Positions 1 through 11,279 of a stretch of DNA of 64,000 bases are shown here, one piece after another. The DNA lies in the NCBI GenBank assembly GCA_026120035.1, contig JALRME010000002.1, positions 620,001-684,000 of the forward strand. The letters are read 5' to 3'. Every line of letters begins with the position of its first letter. Within the stretch, counting starts at the first letter, position 1. The stretch comes from Coleophoma eucalyptorum (Eukaryota > Ascomycota > Leotiomycetes > Helotiales > Dermateaceae). The notes below the pieces were generated by a model, which worked only from the letters and a program-made list of their open reading frames with translations, was not told the origin of the DNA and did not search any database. Made by a program: the position numbers and the translations under genes.

Positions 1-1029
1 TGCCTTCGGAGGACCCGTCCGTGTAAGATAGCTTCAGTGTCTTTTCCTTTCGAGTGCTTTCATTTGACTTGTGCTGGCCTGAGGATTTTCTCTTCCTGGA
101 TTGCTCTTGGCTAAAGACTGGAACATAACCCTGCTGCTGTCAGTCTTTAAGATTATTGCAGGCAGGCGAAACAATATACTTCATTCTTGTCATCATCATC
201 GTCGCTAAAAATCTCCAAAGGATCACTGGCAACGGAACCTGGTGAATCACGGGAATAGAGAGCGGTTTCGATGGCACTGACTCTCTTACCCTGATTTTGA
301 AGTTTTATTTGGAATGGACTCAGGGTTGTTGGACTGGCCTGCTCTTCGAAATGGGTTGCGTCATGGACAGAGTCACTAGAAATGTATCAGCGCTTCGAAG
401 ATAGTACGTTCGCTGTAGCTCCATACCTTTCATCATTACCTGACGGTATTTCTGAGCCCTTATTAACAGCAGGCAGTTCGTGTGTTGCAGGTTCTGGGAT
501 TTCGTAATCTATAACCTCTGAAGTTTGTGCCTTTTTTTGCGCCTGTGCAGTGTTTCTTTTGAAGTTATTGTTCTGATTGAACATGATTTGCACTACTAAT
601 TTTAGAATACTTAGGACGGTCAGCGCGTGGTTATACGCATTGAGGGACGGACTCCTTGACTCACATTTTTCGATCGTCCGGCAAGATCAGCTTAAGAGCA
701 GTGCCTTTATTAAAGGTTCTTTCAGAAGACCAATATTCGTTGCCGACTGCATCCAGGAAGCTGTTCGCCACCTTTTCCAATTTTTCACGAACTTGGCGGT
801 CGTTCCAGCTGCTAAGAAGTACGTTTAATGGACCTTCTTCTGACGGGTAAGACTTTACAGCGCCGAGTAGCCTCGTAGTAAAGCGTCTTGCATCGCGGCT
901 AGGACGTCCTGTTCCTTTTTCTGAAGCTGGGAATCCAAGATCTGATGTCAAGAAAGTGTTATTTACAGTGCGACTTATCGAACTCGTTGATCCAGGCTGC
1001 CATGTCAAATTTGATGTGTGTCCCATCAT
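1..1029 (-). CDS. Unrecognised multi-exon protein, 3' part cut by window edge
   Basis: I do not recognise the family. The start is the ATG at 1029 (a second ATG follows directly); an in-frame TAG lies upstream with no other ATG between. The proposed exons are 1029-665, 609-427, 375-180 and about 136-1, separated by introns of about 55, 51 and 43-46 bases. The middle intron (376-426) is the best supported: GTATGG donor, GCTGAT branch site and TTTCTAG acceptor, with the phase kept across it. The first half has a mixed-charge, probably helical stretch (RQVREKLEKVANSFLDAVGN). The later exons are acidic, with a run of Asp near 190-205, and then basic (SRKRKSSG), as in a nuclear low-complexity tail. 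The frame stays open to base 1, so the C-terminus is outside the window. If the last intron is not removed, a TAA at 153-155 ends the protein. Confidence 0.55.
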
Positions 1030-2303
1030 GTATTGAAAACGAGTTTGAATTGATATATCTTTAGTCGTCGAAGGAAAGCTCAGCCTCTATTTTATACAGA
1101 GAAAGAGAGGAGAAAAAAGGGATCGAAAAGAAGAACGTATCTCAACATTCTCTAATACCCTCGCTCAGATAACTCACTTACGAGTTTCTTGATTGTTGCA
1201 TAGCTACGGAAAAAGTTCCGTGACCCACCTCAAATCCAAGCCTCCTACTTAACGCCAGGGTTGCATATAGGTTCAGATGAGGGGTTTTGGACCTGGTTCT
1301 CCAACTTAAAAAATACACACCCTCTCACGCCAAAAAGCCGCGCAGGCGCCATTTAGAGACGCTATCATCTATCACACCTTTACCACTGCTATAGCATAGG
1401 TCCAAAGATCAATTTTACATCTGGACACGAATTTTTCACCAGAAATTCCGCCCCCGATTGACCGAAATATTGGAACTTGAAAATCCAACATTCGGTGAGG
1501 CTGAGACAGGTTCAATCCAAAAGGAGCTCTACATCCCTGTTCGACATGTTGGATTTTTTTTTCCTTGTCTGTAGATAGGCTGCAATGGACGGACGCATAT
1601 ATTCATGGCTTTATCAAACGCAGTAATGAGTCATAGGAATCCAAAAATTTCGAGGTGCTTAGTTGTTCTGTTTTCTTCTTGCAGATTTTCGATTACTCAA
1701 ACCTTGTGGAGTAGGCACAAAATCGCTACAAAGCTATCTTTTTTTGAGAAGTATTACTCTCTGTAAACTAGAGGAACTAATTCAAATACTGACATAAACC
1801 ATCACGAGAAACTGGCTTTTCTTTTTATCTCTTTATTCAGAGCAACATACATCTCCATCCGCCGCCACACTTAGGGCAGAAATTATATCTCTATACGTCA
1901 TTCGATTTGTGGCACTCTATTTCACTGTCATTATTTACTACCGTTCCTAACCTGTAAAGGGGGTCATCTAAGCATACAGAGAGACTACAAGTAGGAGAAT
2001 TTATATAGCAAGGACAGCACAGGGCCTTAGAAATTGTTGAGGCAGGACGGTCGCGCATCGCTTAACCGGCATCTTGGAAGCACTTCGCTTAGGTTTTGGG
2101 ATCTAGATACAAAAGCGACTTGCCCGCCCTACCTACTCATAGCAAAACAAGCATCTTTGAAAGAAGCATTTTATGATCATCCGGTAGGAAAAGATTCCTC
2201 TACATGGTACTGAGAATGTTGCATTGACTTCAATCGTGTTAGGTATGTGAAGTCAAACCATCTCCTATGGGTATCATTGTTTAACCTCGCCCAGACCTCG
2301 TAT
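1030..2303. other. Intergenic, 1.27 kb
   Basis: This must hold the promoter of the minus-strand gene starting at 1029 and the 3' end of the gene ending at 2304. No frame here shows a recognisable protein or joinable exons. A purine-rich tract (about 1098-1135) lies just upstream of the 1029 start. I see no RNA gene or repeat. Confidence 0.5.
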
Positions 2304-3243
2304 TTAACCTTCCGTTACTAGATTAACATCCATTCCATCCATGGGAACATCAATTTGAGAACCACCCTCGCTATTTGCATTCGCATCACCCAAGCCAGCC
2401 TTACTAGCTTTCTCCGCCTTCTCTTTGAGTCTTCTCTTAATCTTCTTTTCCCGATTCCTCCTGACTCTCTTCTCTTTCTCAGCCTCTTCCTTCACCTCCA
2501 TCGCAATCTTCCGTTTCTGCTCTGCTTCATCCTTAGCCTTTTTTCTCTCCCTCAGGATTATCCGCCTCTTCTTCCCAGGCTTTTTCCTTTTCGCCAATTC
2601 CTCCGCATCCTTGTCCATCGTCACAGTCTTTTCTACCCCGCCTTTCTTCATCGTGCCTTTAACTTTCAACACCTTGACGCGCCATGGAACCTCTACCCCC
2701 CAGTGCCTCCGTGACTTCTCCCGAAGGATATCTTCCCCCGACATTGCCATGAGTTCAATTCCACGCCGGCGGTCGCCTTCCGCCTTCGGTGTGATGTAGT
2801 ATGTCAATTCCCTTCGCGGAACAACGAAAGCACCGTCACCCCAGTCAGCATCTTCATCAGTGATTACTATTTTGTGCGTCCCAGTGTTGTTATCCTTCTC
2901 CTCTTGCTTGGCGCTCGAAAAAAGTCGGAACTCGAAGCCTTGGTCGTCATCCTGCGCATCTTCCGCCCCGTGCGTTTCCTTGACGTCGGATGACCGACCT
3001 GGCGCATTGTCCCCAGGTAAAAGATCCTCGGAGGGAGGAACAAATCCATATATTTGGGCAAGTTGAGTTTGGAATTTGGCAACGAGCGAGGGGTCTGGCG
3101 GAGAAGGTGATGCGGATGAGGAGCGTGAGCGGGTGTAGAGATCGCTGCGCCGTACGCTGTTCCAAAACACCCATCAGTATATGTGAGGCTCAAAACTACG
3201 TAGTGTGGTGTACATACCGTTTTGCCTCTGGCAAGTCGAACAT
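2304..3243 (-). CDS. DUF2011-like basic coiled-coil protein
   Basis: Two exons: 3243-3218 and 3156-2304, with a 61-base intron between (GTATGT donor, acceptor AACAG). The join gives the N-terminus MFDLPEAKRVRRSDLYTRSR, which resembles the conserved opening of the fungal DUF2011 family; that match is from memory. The short first exon is needed for this. The middle contains an 'ADWGDGAFVVPRRELTYYI' block and a 'RRHWGVEVPWRVKVLKVKG' block. The last 90 residues are very rich in Lys, Arg and Glu (KKPGKKRRIILRERKKAKDE and on) and look like a long charged helix or nuclear/nucleolar signal. About 292 residues in all. No biochemical role is known to me; a nucleolar or RNA-related role is only a guess from composition. 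Confidence 0.85.
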
Positions 3244-3836
3244 TGTGTCAGTGCTGTGCTTGAATTGAGCAGGAGGGCGTGGGGAAGCTGGGTATGAGAT
3301 CGAAATAAATTAAAGCTGCCGATTAGCGCCAACCGCGCGCTAAGATTTGCAACTGCACGTTCCATTTATCACATTTATCACCCGAGACGCGACTGATTGT
3401 TGATTTAAGCATTTTCTTCTATTGCTCTTACAAGATTGCTAAATACATCCTGAGGGTATCGTTACCTCCAATAGAGTGTCATCAAATCCTCCATGCGCCT
3501 GCGCCTTCCGATCTCTATAATGGAGCCGCTCAAACTCCCCCATCACAATACGCGACGCGCTCATCTATTCAATAATGTGAATATAGGTAACCAATTCACC
3601 AACACCAAAAGAAACAAGCATTATGCACTGTTGTACATCGGTTATCTACACAACCGGAAAAGCAAAGTTAGTATAGTATACAGATTTGAAAACAAGGAAA
3701 ATCGTTATGGGGCTGCTGTGGACGTCGCATAGCGCTGCGTCTTTGCTTCTTTTCAGCCCATAGTCCATGATTATCATACAATCATGGCTGGGCTTTCCGG
3801 CGTCAATGCCGGATACGCTTGATGGTCAGGGGGATG
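3244..3836. other. Intergenic, about 590 bases
   Basis: Lies between the promoter of the DUF2011-like gene and the 3' end of the Ndt80-type gene. A 79-codon plus-strand frame at 3493-3732 has no family features and I do not call it. Confidence 0.4.
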
Positions 3837-5832
3837 TTATAGGTGATTCCAGGTATAGTGTTGCTGTGGATTATCCTCTTGCTTAACATACCCCTGATTA
3901 GGAGCGTAGCCATACTGCGCTGGTGTGGTGCTGGGCATACTGGTTCCATAAATTGCTCCAACATCACTAGCCGTAGTCCAGGCTTGCATGGGGATAGGGT
4001 TTGTTATGGGGAAGTATTCTCTCTCTTGCACCTGCATATGCGATAAGGGTGACGATTGCAGAGGAGGTCCAGCTTCGTTGCTTGCCGGATAAGATGTCTC
4101 ATAGCGAGTAATGCCATAGTCTGCATATGATGCAGCTGACAGTTCAGGGGGTGACATATGTCGGGGCGACTTTGTTGGTCTTGGGTTACTGTCTAGAAAC
4201 CGACCTACAAGTCCGGACGGGGAAGCTGGATGGGGAGGTGCGGGGAATTGATACTGAGGATGATTCGAGCTTGTTGGAGCAGGTATTGTGGTACTTTGGA
4301 TCATGCTCGTGCTAGGAGAACTTTGGGTTGCGTCGGAGTGGCTTAGGTGCAGGTAATCCCCGTGGGGCATATTAGGCGGAGGGCCACCATGAGTATTTGC
4401 ATTGATACTGTGCCCGGAAGAATGTTGAGCGGCATGCCAGGAAGGATATGTTCTGTTGGAAAAGGTTAACATTTGCTCTCTGAAGACTAACAAATACTGC
4501 AGCCAGGACTTTAGAACGCGCAGACACGAAGACAGCTGAAATGATCCTTCACCCTCGTCTTGTGTTCCGGCAATCCTGTGCTGGGGACGTGCTCGATGGG
4601 ATTACTTACTGCTGGCGCATCAGAAGTGGCGATGATGATAGATTGCTGGTATCAAACGTGAATGCACCTCTAGGGAGTTCTAAAGGCTCAGAAGGTTTCG
4701 CAATTCTAGCATCGAGAACCGGCTTGGAAGATGCAGCGGTCGGCAAAGCCTGCATTTCTGAGACCTGTCCTCGAGAAGCAGAAGATCCAACCAAAGGAAT
4801 CTCTCGCCGTGCCTGGAAGTTTCGAGGGCTCCTCCCGCGAACAACAATTGGCGCAGTCGTGGTCTCGCAGACGTTGATCTTCTGTCCATTCGCCAGGCTG
4901 GCCACAACATTCAAATGCAGGACAAAATGCTGCTGGAGCTCTCTCCTTCGGCCGTTGTTCGCAGTGGCGATCCGAAATTGAAGCCGTCTATAAGCAATTG
5001 GATGGATTGCGTAATCACTGTTGCCCTCCGGACTGCCCTCTTCGAATGAGACCAGAGGGATTGGAGTAGGCTCGTGTTCTTGTCCCGTCCCGAGCTCTGG
5101 AGAGTTGGGAGGTGGTGTCTTCCAAGGGATGACGATCAGTTTGACACTGTGGCCATCCACTGATTCAATCGCGGAAACCATGATTTCCAGAGCTGTGATG
5201 GGAAATCTCTCACCACGCTCTGTGATTACGGATGAAGGTCTTCGCGGCGTAGTTACGGAGCCGGAAATTTGAAAGAGATTTCGTCGATAACATGTCAGTT
5301 CAGGCTGTACTGTACCATCAACTCCAGGTGTCCCCATCTCGGACAGGAAGAACATGCCATGGATCTGTGCCGATATATCGATCTGCTGGGGCCGGCCGTG
5401 TTGGTCTAGGAGAGTGTTCTTCTCCGGCAGGCGACTAAAGGAAAGCAATCTATGATCTTGTTGAATCGTTGGCTTGGGCATTTCTTGCGGCTCTTCCCGG
5501 AAATCAGGAACAGACTCGCCGTAATGGACATCTTCGCTGTAAGAACGTTTGAGAAGATTATAGCCTTGGTGAGCGGGTAAGGATGGTGGTGAGTTGGACA
5601 GGATACCCTCTCCCCCTTGGGATGCTAAACGAGTGTGGGTTGACGATGGCAGGTCCAAGGATCGATAGCTTTCTCGCTGCGGCCCTCCAGAATACGGATG
5701 CAGCTGGAAGGAAGAATCAAAAGGTTGCCGCTGGGATGAGAGACTCTGGGGCATGTTGTAGCTGTGCCACACGGAATGGTCATGATCTTCTGGCTTTACA
5801 CCGGCCATCGTTACTGATTGTGTGAGGGACAT
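3837..5832 (-). CDS. xprG: Ndt80/PhoG-domain transcription factor, XprG/VIB-1 type
   Basis: Two exons, 5832-4610 and 4452-3837, joined over a 157-base intron (GTAAGT donor, CCAACAG acceptor). The sum is 1839 bases, exactly 612 codons plus stop. The start at 5832 is the first in-frame ATG; upstream the frame runs into a GAA/CTT tract. The Ndt80/PhoG DNA-binding domain spans about residues 155-345, with recognisable blocks TCYRRNLFQISGSV, GERFPITALEIMVSAI, HSVKLIVIPWKTPPP and RRLQFRIATANNGRR. A Ser/Pro/Gln-rich tail follows, containing TYPSWH just after the splice site. In Aspergillus XprG controls extracellular proteases and the starvation response, and in Neurospora VIB-1 controls heterokaryon incompatibility and protease genes. 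Family assignment is firm. The xprG/vib-1 orthology, rather than a paralogue, is inferred from length and the overall pattern. A secreted aspartic protease lies at 22.7 kb, but nothing shows direct control. Confidence 0.9.
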
Positions 5833-5858
5833 TGATGCATAACCCAGAGGAATCGGGC

Positions 5859-5931
5859 GACGAAGACGAAGATAAAGACGAAGAAATAGACGAAGTAGAA
5901 GAGGAAGAAGAAGAAGAAGACGGGAAGGCTC
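5859..5931. repeat. GAA/GACGAA simple repeat in the 5' leader of the XprG-type gene
   Basis: An imperfect run of GAC-GAA and GAA triplets (CTT/TTC on the coding strand) begins about 27 bases upstream of the ATG at 5832. Read in the gene's frame it would encode a Leu/Arg run without an ATG, so it is probably transcribed leader or promoter DNA. Pyrimidine tracts of this kind are common just upstream of fungal start codons. Confidence 0.7.
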
Positions 5932-6897
5932 ACAAGACAGTCGAGGGTAGAAAAAGCAAGTAATATGTCGAGTCAAAGCAAGCAAAAGGATGGTTCATTC
6001 TGATCTTGAAAGGTGTAGATCAGCACGAAGTTATGGGAATTGGACGTATTGGCTCCCGAAGTAGATTCCGTGCTAGTGGCAGAGCTAGGCTCAAATGTGT
6101 AAAGCCGGGCCTGGCAGGACTTGCACTTTCAAGGGGGCCAAAGTGATGGGATGCAAGCCTCGTAGCGTTAACGTCCCTTCGATCAATTGTCCTACGACTT
6201 GGGAAGAAGGGAGAATGCCTGGCGAACGTGCCTCAATGTGCCTTAGCGGTGCTCTCTAACCCTAGAGGGGGAATGCTGACCCTATTGTTGGCACTCGCGA
6301 GCAAGGTCTGGCTAATCCCATTGTGAGGATTGCTTCCCTTCCAGCGAATTATATGCTTATATGTGGCGGCCGCATCCATCCAGCGACCAGGGCGGACGAC
6401 TGGGCCTATGGTAGTCGAGCAGCTCACGACTGCCTAATGGTGTTCTAGAGCAGCAGGCTGGAAGGGGAATGGGCACACTGGCTCAAAGCCGTTGACGACC
6501 CAACTTGGCACCCATGAAGGGCATCGCAAGTGATGGAATTGACTGGGGCGCCGGGCGACCAACCCGGAGCAGCGTAGGAGACCAGACCAGGGGCCCCAAA
6601 GCGGTTTAGCACGTGGGGACTCTGGACTTGGTGGCCCTGAGCTGTCAATAATATTGCGGGTCGCTGGGATGATGCATCCACTGACGATCAAAGGCCCCCA
6701 AGCGGTCCCTGCTCTGACCGAACTAGCCCTAGCTATGAGATAAATGTCCGGTGGCATATGGGTTTCGCGCTTGTCACGCCCCAATCCAGCAACTGATACT
6801 CGCTGCAGCAGAAGCAATTCGGGTGGGCGGCGGCTGCTACTGGCTGTCTGAGAGCTGGCCGGTAGCCCAAAGGTAGGCAATGCGTATGTACAGAGGG

Positions 6898-6926
6898 AAG
6901 TAGCTAGGTAGGTAGGTAGCTAGGTC
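6898..6926. repeat. TAGG/TAGC tetranucleotide repeat
   Basis: About seven copies of a TAGG/TAGC 4-mer in a row. Directly visible. No gene overlaps it. Confidence 0.8.
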
Positions 6927-7183
6927 GATCGCTCTTGGATGGCCAGAGGAGCCCAAACTGGCACGGGGATGGGATGGGGACTGGGACCACTTCCACTTCC
7001 ACTTCCACTTCCACTTGGGCCACTGGGTTCCCTCGAACCACTTGAATCACTCGAATCGCTGGAATCCCTCGGATCACTCGAATCACTCGATCCGCTTTGA
7101 GCGAAAGTCCTGGAGTCAGTGGCGAGGGAGCTCCCTCCCGTGCAATACCTGAGAAGTGTGTATTCCCTCCTGAAGTGGTGCAT
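6920..7183 (-). CDS. Possible 87-residue Ser-rich low-complexity protein (doubtful)
   Basis: An ATG at 7183 opens 87 codons. The middle translates the 9-base and 6-base tandem repeats of this region as SSD units followed by (SG)n and a Pro-rich tail. There is no signal peptide and no known domain. It may simply be an open frame that exists because the repeat units are multiples of three and lack stops. Transcript evidence would be needed to keep it. Confidence 0.15.
   Translation of the reverse strand: MHHFRREYTLLRYCTGGSSLATDSRTFAQSGSSDSSDPRDSSDSSDSSGSREPSGPSGSGSGSGSGPSPHPIPVPVWAPLAIQERST
6987..7016. repeat. Hexanucleotide repeat CCACTT, five copies
   Basis: Five perfect tandem copies of CCACTT. 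The minus strand reads AAGTGG, which gives the Ser-Gly run in the doubtful frame 6920-7183. Confidence 0.9.
7029..7097. repeat. 9-base minisatellite, about seven imperfect copies
   Basis: Imperfect tandem copies of a 9-base unit close to CACTCGAAT. Variants include CACTTGAAT, CGCTGGAAT and CCCTCGGAT. Differences between copies suggest an old expansion. Confidence 0.8.
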
Positions 7184-10100
7184 GGTGCGTGGTAAGTCTC
7201 ACGCCACACTTTTCGAATAAGAAGTTATTAAACCTAAAACCGGGCCAGCTTCAGGTCCAGCTCCAAATGCGTCAGTCCCAACGTTAAAATGCAGACCCTC
7301 CGCGCACTAGGACATTTTCCCATTGCGATACAACCCTTGATCTAGCCAAAAGCCCTAAAACGGTTGAGGGTCACCAAAGATCAATCCACACCAGACCAGT
7401 CCAGCTGGCTGGCAGTACTGAGTTTGTGCTAGGCGCTTGGACGGGTCGATGGACTTTGGCTCGCCCCTTGAGGCTCCTCGGGACACGGTCCAACGGAGGG
7501 TGGTCGATGGATAGCAGGTTGCTGGTGTATGTTCTTCGTCTAACACGGGCAGTGATTGGGCTGCTGCGATCTACACGGCAAACTCTATCGTAGACTTTCT
7601 CTCTAGCCCTTGAGCCATGGGCCATTTTTAGACCCGGGGTTGACGCTACTCGAACAGATCGCAAGACGGTTACTTGCTGCCGGGGCCATACGATTCCGCG
7701 CCATCAGGGAAGCTGTCTTAGGGAAGTCAACCACCGCGGAGGTTTTATTTTGGGGTTGCTTTGCTCGCATAGTACACGACGCCATCCACGGCTTGTGTCA
7801 CGCGGAATAATACTCATGGCTGCGTTTTCTTGCAGGGGAGGCGTTGCTCGCTACTGTAGAGCCGTCGCGTAGGAACAGGAACTTTACTCGAGCATTTTCA
7901 TCCGTGAAGTTGCTGCGCGGTCCGGCGGGCTTGAGCGTCCCGGACGAACAGAATGGAGCTTCTGACGTCAACACAGCCTTTTGGCGTTCGCTCGTCGGGA
8001 AGGGAGTAAACATTGTCCATCTCCCCTCTTCCCTTCCCCCCGACCAACCCGCTGCGACGTGAGGAAACTCTGGCCAGATGGCTTCGTGGTGACGGCCTTG
8101 ACCCTGAGCGCGGAGACAGGGAAATGGTTCTCAACGGATCTCCTGGTGATCCAATATTTTACGATATCCATCATGCTGACGACATGGAAGCCTTTCTGGG
8201 ATTCTAGAAACAATATCGCAGTGGATGTTTATTGGCAGACCCGACAAAAGCGACTACGAACCCTAGACGAACTGCATGGGGCTCGCTCGGGAACTCCGTC
8301 CGAACGACTTGTTTACCCCAGACCGACCGACCCAACCACCCAAAACTTGGTGAAACAGACCTGGCATCCCTGTATTCAATTACAATCCATCTTCTCAGGC
8401 ACACCAGCAAGGCAACGTTGCGGTCGCAGAATTGTTTCCGCCTGCCCATATAGGCAGAACGTGAAAGAAACCCTTGTTGTCTGAAGTCCGCAGTTTGACC
8501 AAGTCGACCCAGTGTGTGCCAGTCTGAGCCTAGCCGAGCGAAAGTCTGTGGGTGCTTTTTGATCTTGGGTACGCCGCCGCATCTTAGTCCCAGGACCGGC
8601 CTCACAAGTCAGGTACACAGCATGGGAACCACAGAATTCCAACTCTGGGATTTAGATTAGACTGGGGAAGGAATTAAGCAAACTGAAGGGCGTTTTCACC
8701 AACCGGCCACGCATGTGGTGTACCCGGAGCCACCGTCACCCACCACCTGGCCGTCACAATCGACAATCCAATCTATGACAGCGTGTACTCTCGGTGGCAG
8801 TATTACCAAAGCACATGGCAGCCTCGCGGTTAATCCCGCGTGGAAACACCTCAGAATGGGTATCTTTACCAGAAATTGAATCTGCTTGTTACCCTTCCCT
8901 CGGCCACGGCGATGCAGGGCTGCTTCAACCAAGTGTGTGGCAAGAGCAACACATGTTTCAGGCAAGCCTGCAACACTTAGGTCTTTTTTTTTTTGGATAA
9001 GGGAAACACCTGCTTTATCGTTCATAAGTGGCCGTCATCGTTTCTGGCACTCGGGGTTCAACAGGTCGGCTTCAGCTTCCCGAAGGAGCTGCGGCGATCC
9101 TCCCATCCTTGTCCCTCATCAACATGGCCTTACTAAGTAGAGTAGTACCGAGATCAATATATTTGCAATGAGATTTTCCAGGACATCAAGACGGGTTGTC
9201 CTTCCGTAGAACTGTTCACCGTCGACTTCCACTCTGTTCACGTACAATTTCCGTCGCGAACAAGCCCGATTTCCGTCCTTGGTTGTGGTCCACAACACTT
9301 GGCCGAACACCACTGGGGACCAAGCAAGGCTTGTATCTGTGTTGGTATCTAGGGGTGTAGACGATACCTGACCTGTTCAATGGATGTTGCCGCGCGCCAC
9401 TGGAGCGCACGCGTGAAACTTTGGCTTGTTGTCGCAATCTATTTTATGGCTGTAATTCTTTCCTTACAGAGCACTTCACTGACGAGGAAATCGCACGTGC
9501 TAAACAAGGTTCTACCAAGGCGTTCTTTTTCTGACCACAACCTACCCTTATCTATGCGCTTTCATTTATGCAGATCCCGAGCGGCAACGTCGATCTCGCA
9601 GCTAGATACTCCGCGATCAACTGTGTCACTAATCAAGACATAATTGGTAAACTAGCAGCCGTCTATGGTTCATTGCGCATTTTATTTGTATTTGTTTCCA
9701 CGAAAGATCGAGGTCAATTCGCTGTATCATCAAGTTGAATACGCCATCTTGTTCGAAATGGAACAGAGACCAGGCTGCAGACATAACTGTCGCTTCGAGA
9801 AGTCAAAGTGCGAAGCCGCAGGAAACAACCCTGTTGCTGCTGGTTGAGACAGATGCACAGATTTTCATCACCAACCTTGTATTTGTCTTGGGTTGAGATG
9901 ACGAGGATGGCAAGGCCAGGTCTGTTGTTGCAGAAGGCACATTTTGAAAATCCTTCCCATAGAGATGGCTACAAGAACGAGTTTCAAAGGCCTGTTGGAC
10001 AAAAAAAGCACCCCACAATCGTACATTGACCTCCATATGCAGCTTGAGCACAATAGGAAGGAGAAATCTCTTCACGATAGCTGCTCTGCCAGACACGTGG

Positions 10101-11168
10101 TATAATCATTTTCATTAGGCGGTGTCTTGGCTGGGCTATTATCCAGGTCGTCTCCTCCAGCAAACGGTAAACAAAATATAGCACTGCGTAAAGCTTAGAA
10201 GAAATCTCTTTTCTCTCTTCGCTGCAGTTGGTTCTGAAGGTAGCAGATGAGAGTTCTTACGGCATGTCCGAATCAAAGGTCAAAGTTAGCGAGCTGTGCC
10301 GCTCTCCCCGTTCACCCCCGCCACATACATGGATATCTACTTCCGGGCTTGAGTATATATTGCTTTGTTTCAACGTTGAGGTCACAGCTACAAGGTACCA
10401 TGCACTCACACCCGTCGTAGTGGTAACATTAGGAATCAAGCTCAAACAATCGCCAGTCTCATATACCATGTTGAGAAGGCACAAACCTCTACTACTCACT
10501 GGCAGAAGTTTACACTCCACAGATATGTCGCCAGGTAGGCTGGTCTTTGCGCAACAACTTCTGCATCGTTGATACCGCACAAAGGCTAAATCAATATGCA
10601 ACGCACAATCGTAGACATGGCATGGAAATAGTCTTAGGCATTGTAAAATTCACAGCCCAGCCGTGTACTTGAGAAGAATTATAAAGAAAGCAACCGAAAT
10701 TAGCCATACCCCGCTGCCATACAGCATCAGGGTAGAAGTATTGAGTGTGTCCTACACCAACAAGAAGGGAGTGGAGATGGCGAGGAAAAACAGCCCCCAA
10801 CTTTTATGCAACCCCTCGTACGATAATTACGAGATGGGAAGTTACTTGTGAGCCAGAGGGAAATTGCTGTCGGTGGCACAGCATAAACGACACATCGGGT
10901 CTGGATCTTCTCGTCAAAGGGTATTTTATCCATGCTACAATGCAGCAGCTGAGATGTTCGCCCGTTCGGGGCCACCCGATCCCGAGGTTCCACTTCACGC
11001 ATCTGAGATTTTGAAATCCGCCTGCGCTGTACTCTCAACGCCGTATGGGAGGATCGAGTAAAATGACGCTGTTTGGTGTCTTTGCTATAACACTGTTCTT
11101 ATATCATGGGTAGAAGCGGCTTGGTGATGATTAAGACGCCAGAAGGCCTTCTCCTGCTGCCTGATCGC

Positions 11169-11279
11169 TTACCCTCGCCAAATACCTCTTTCATCAAAGG
11201 CTAAATCCAGTATTCCCGGGCCGAACTCCTCGGTGTCTTCAGCCAAACGATCCCAGATCTCTTGAAGATCGTTTCTCCC
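11169..11279 (-). other. Coding-like fragment, possible last exon of a lost or unseen gene
   Basis: On the minus strand, right after a TTAG acceptor-like site, 36 codons plus TAA read as an ordinary acidic soluble protein end (DLQEIWDRLAEDTEEFGPG, then ILDLAFDERGIWRG). The residue mix looks selected rather than random. I found no upstream exon to join to it between 11.3 and 12.3 kb. It may be a terminal exon of an undetected gene or a relic. Confidence 0.3.

Noticed and set aside
7981..8605. Overlapping 133- to 167-codon frames on both strands
   Set aside because: Neither gives a known family, and both have composition of random translation. Overlap on opposite strands makes both doubtful.
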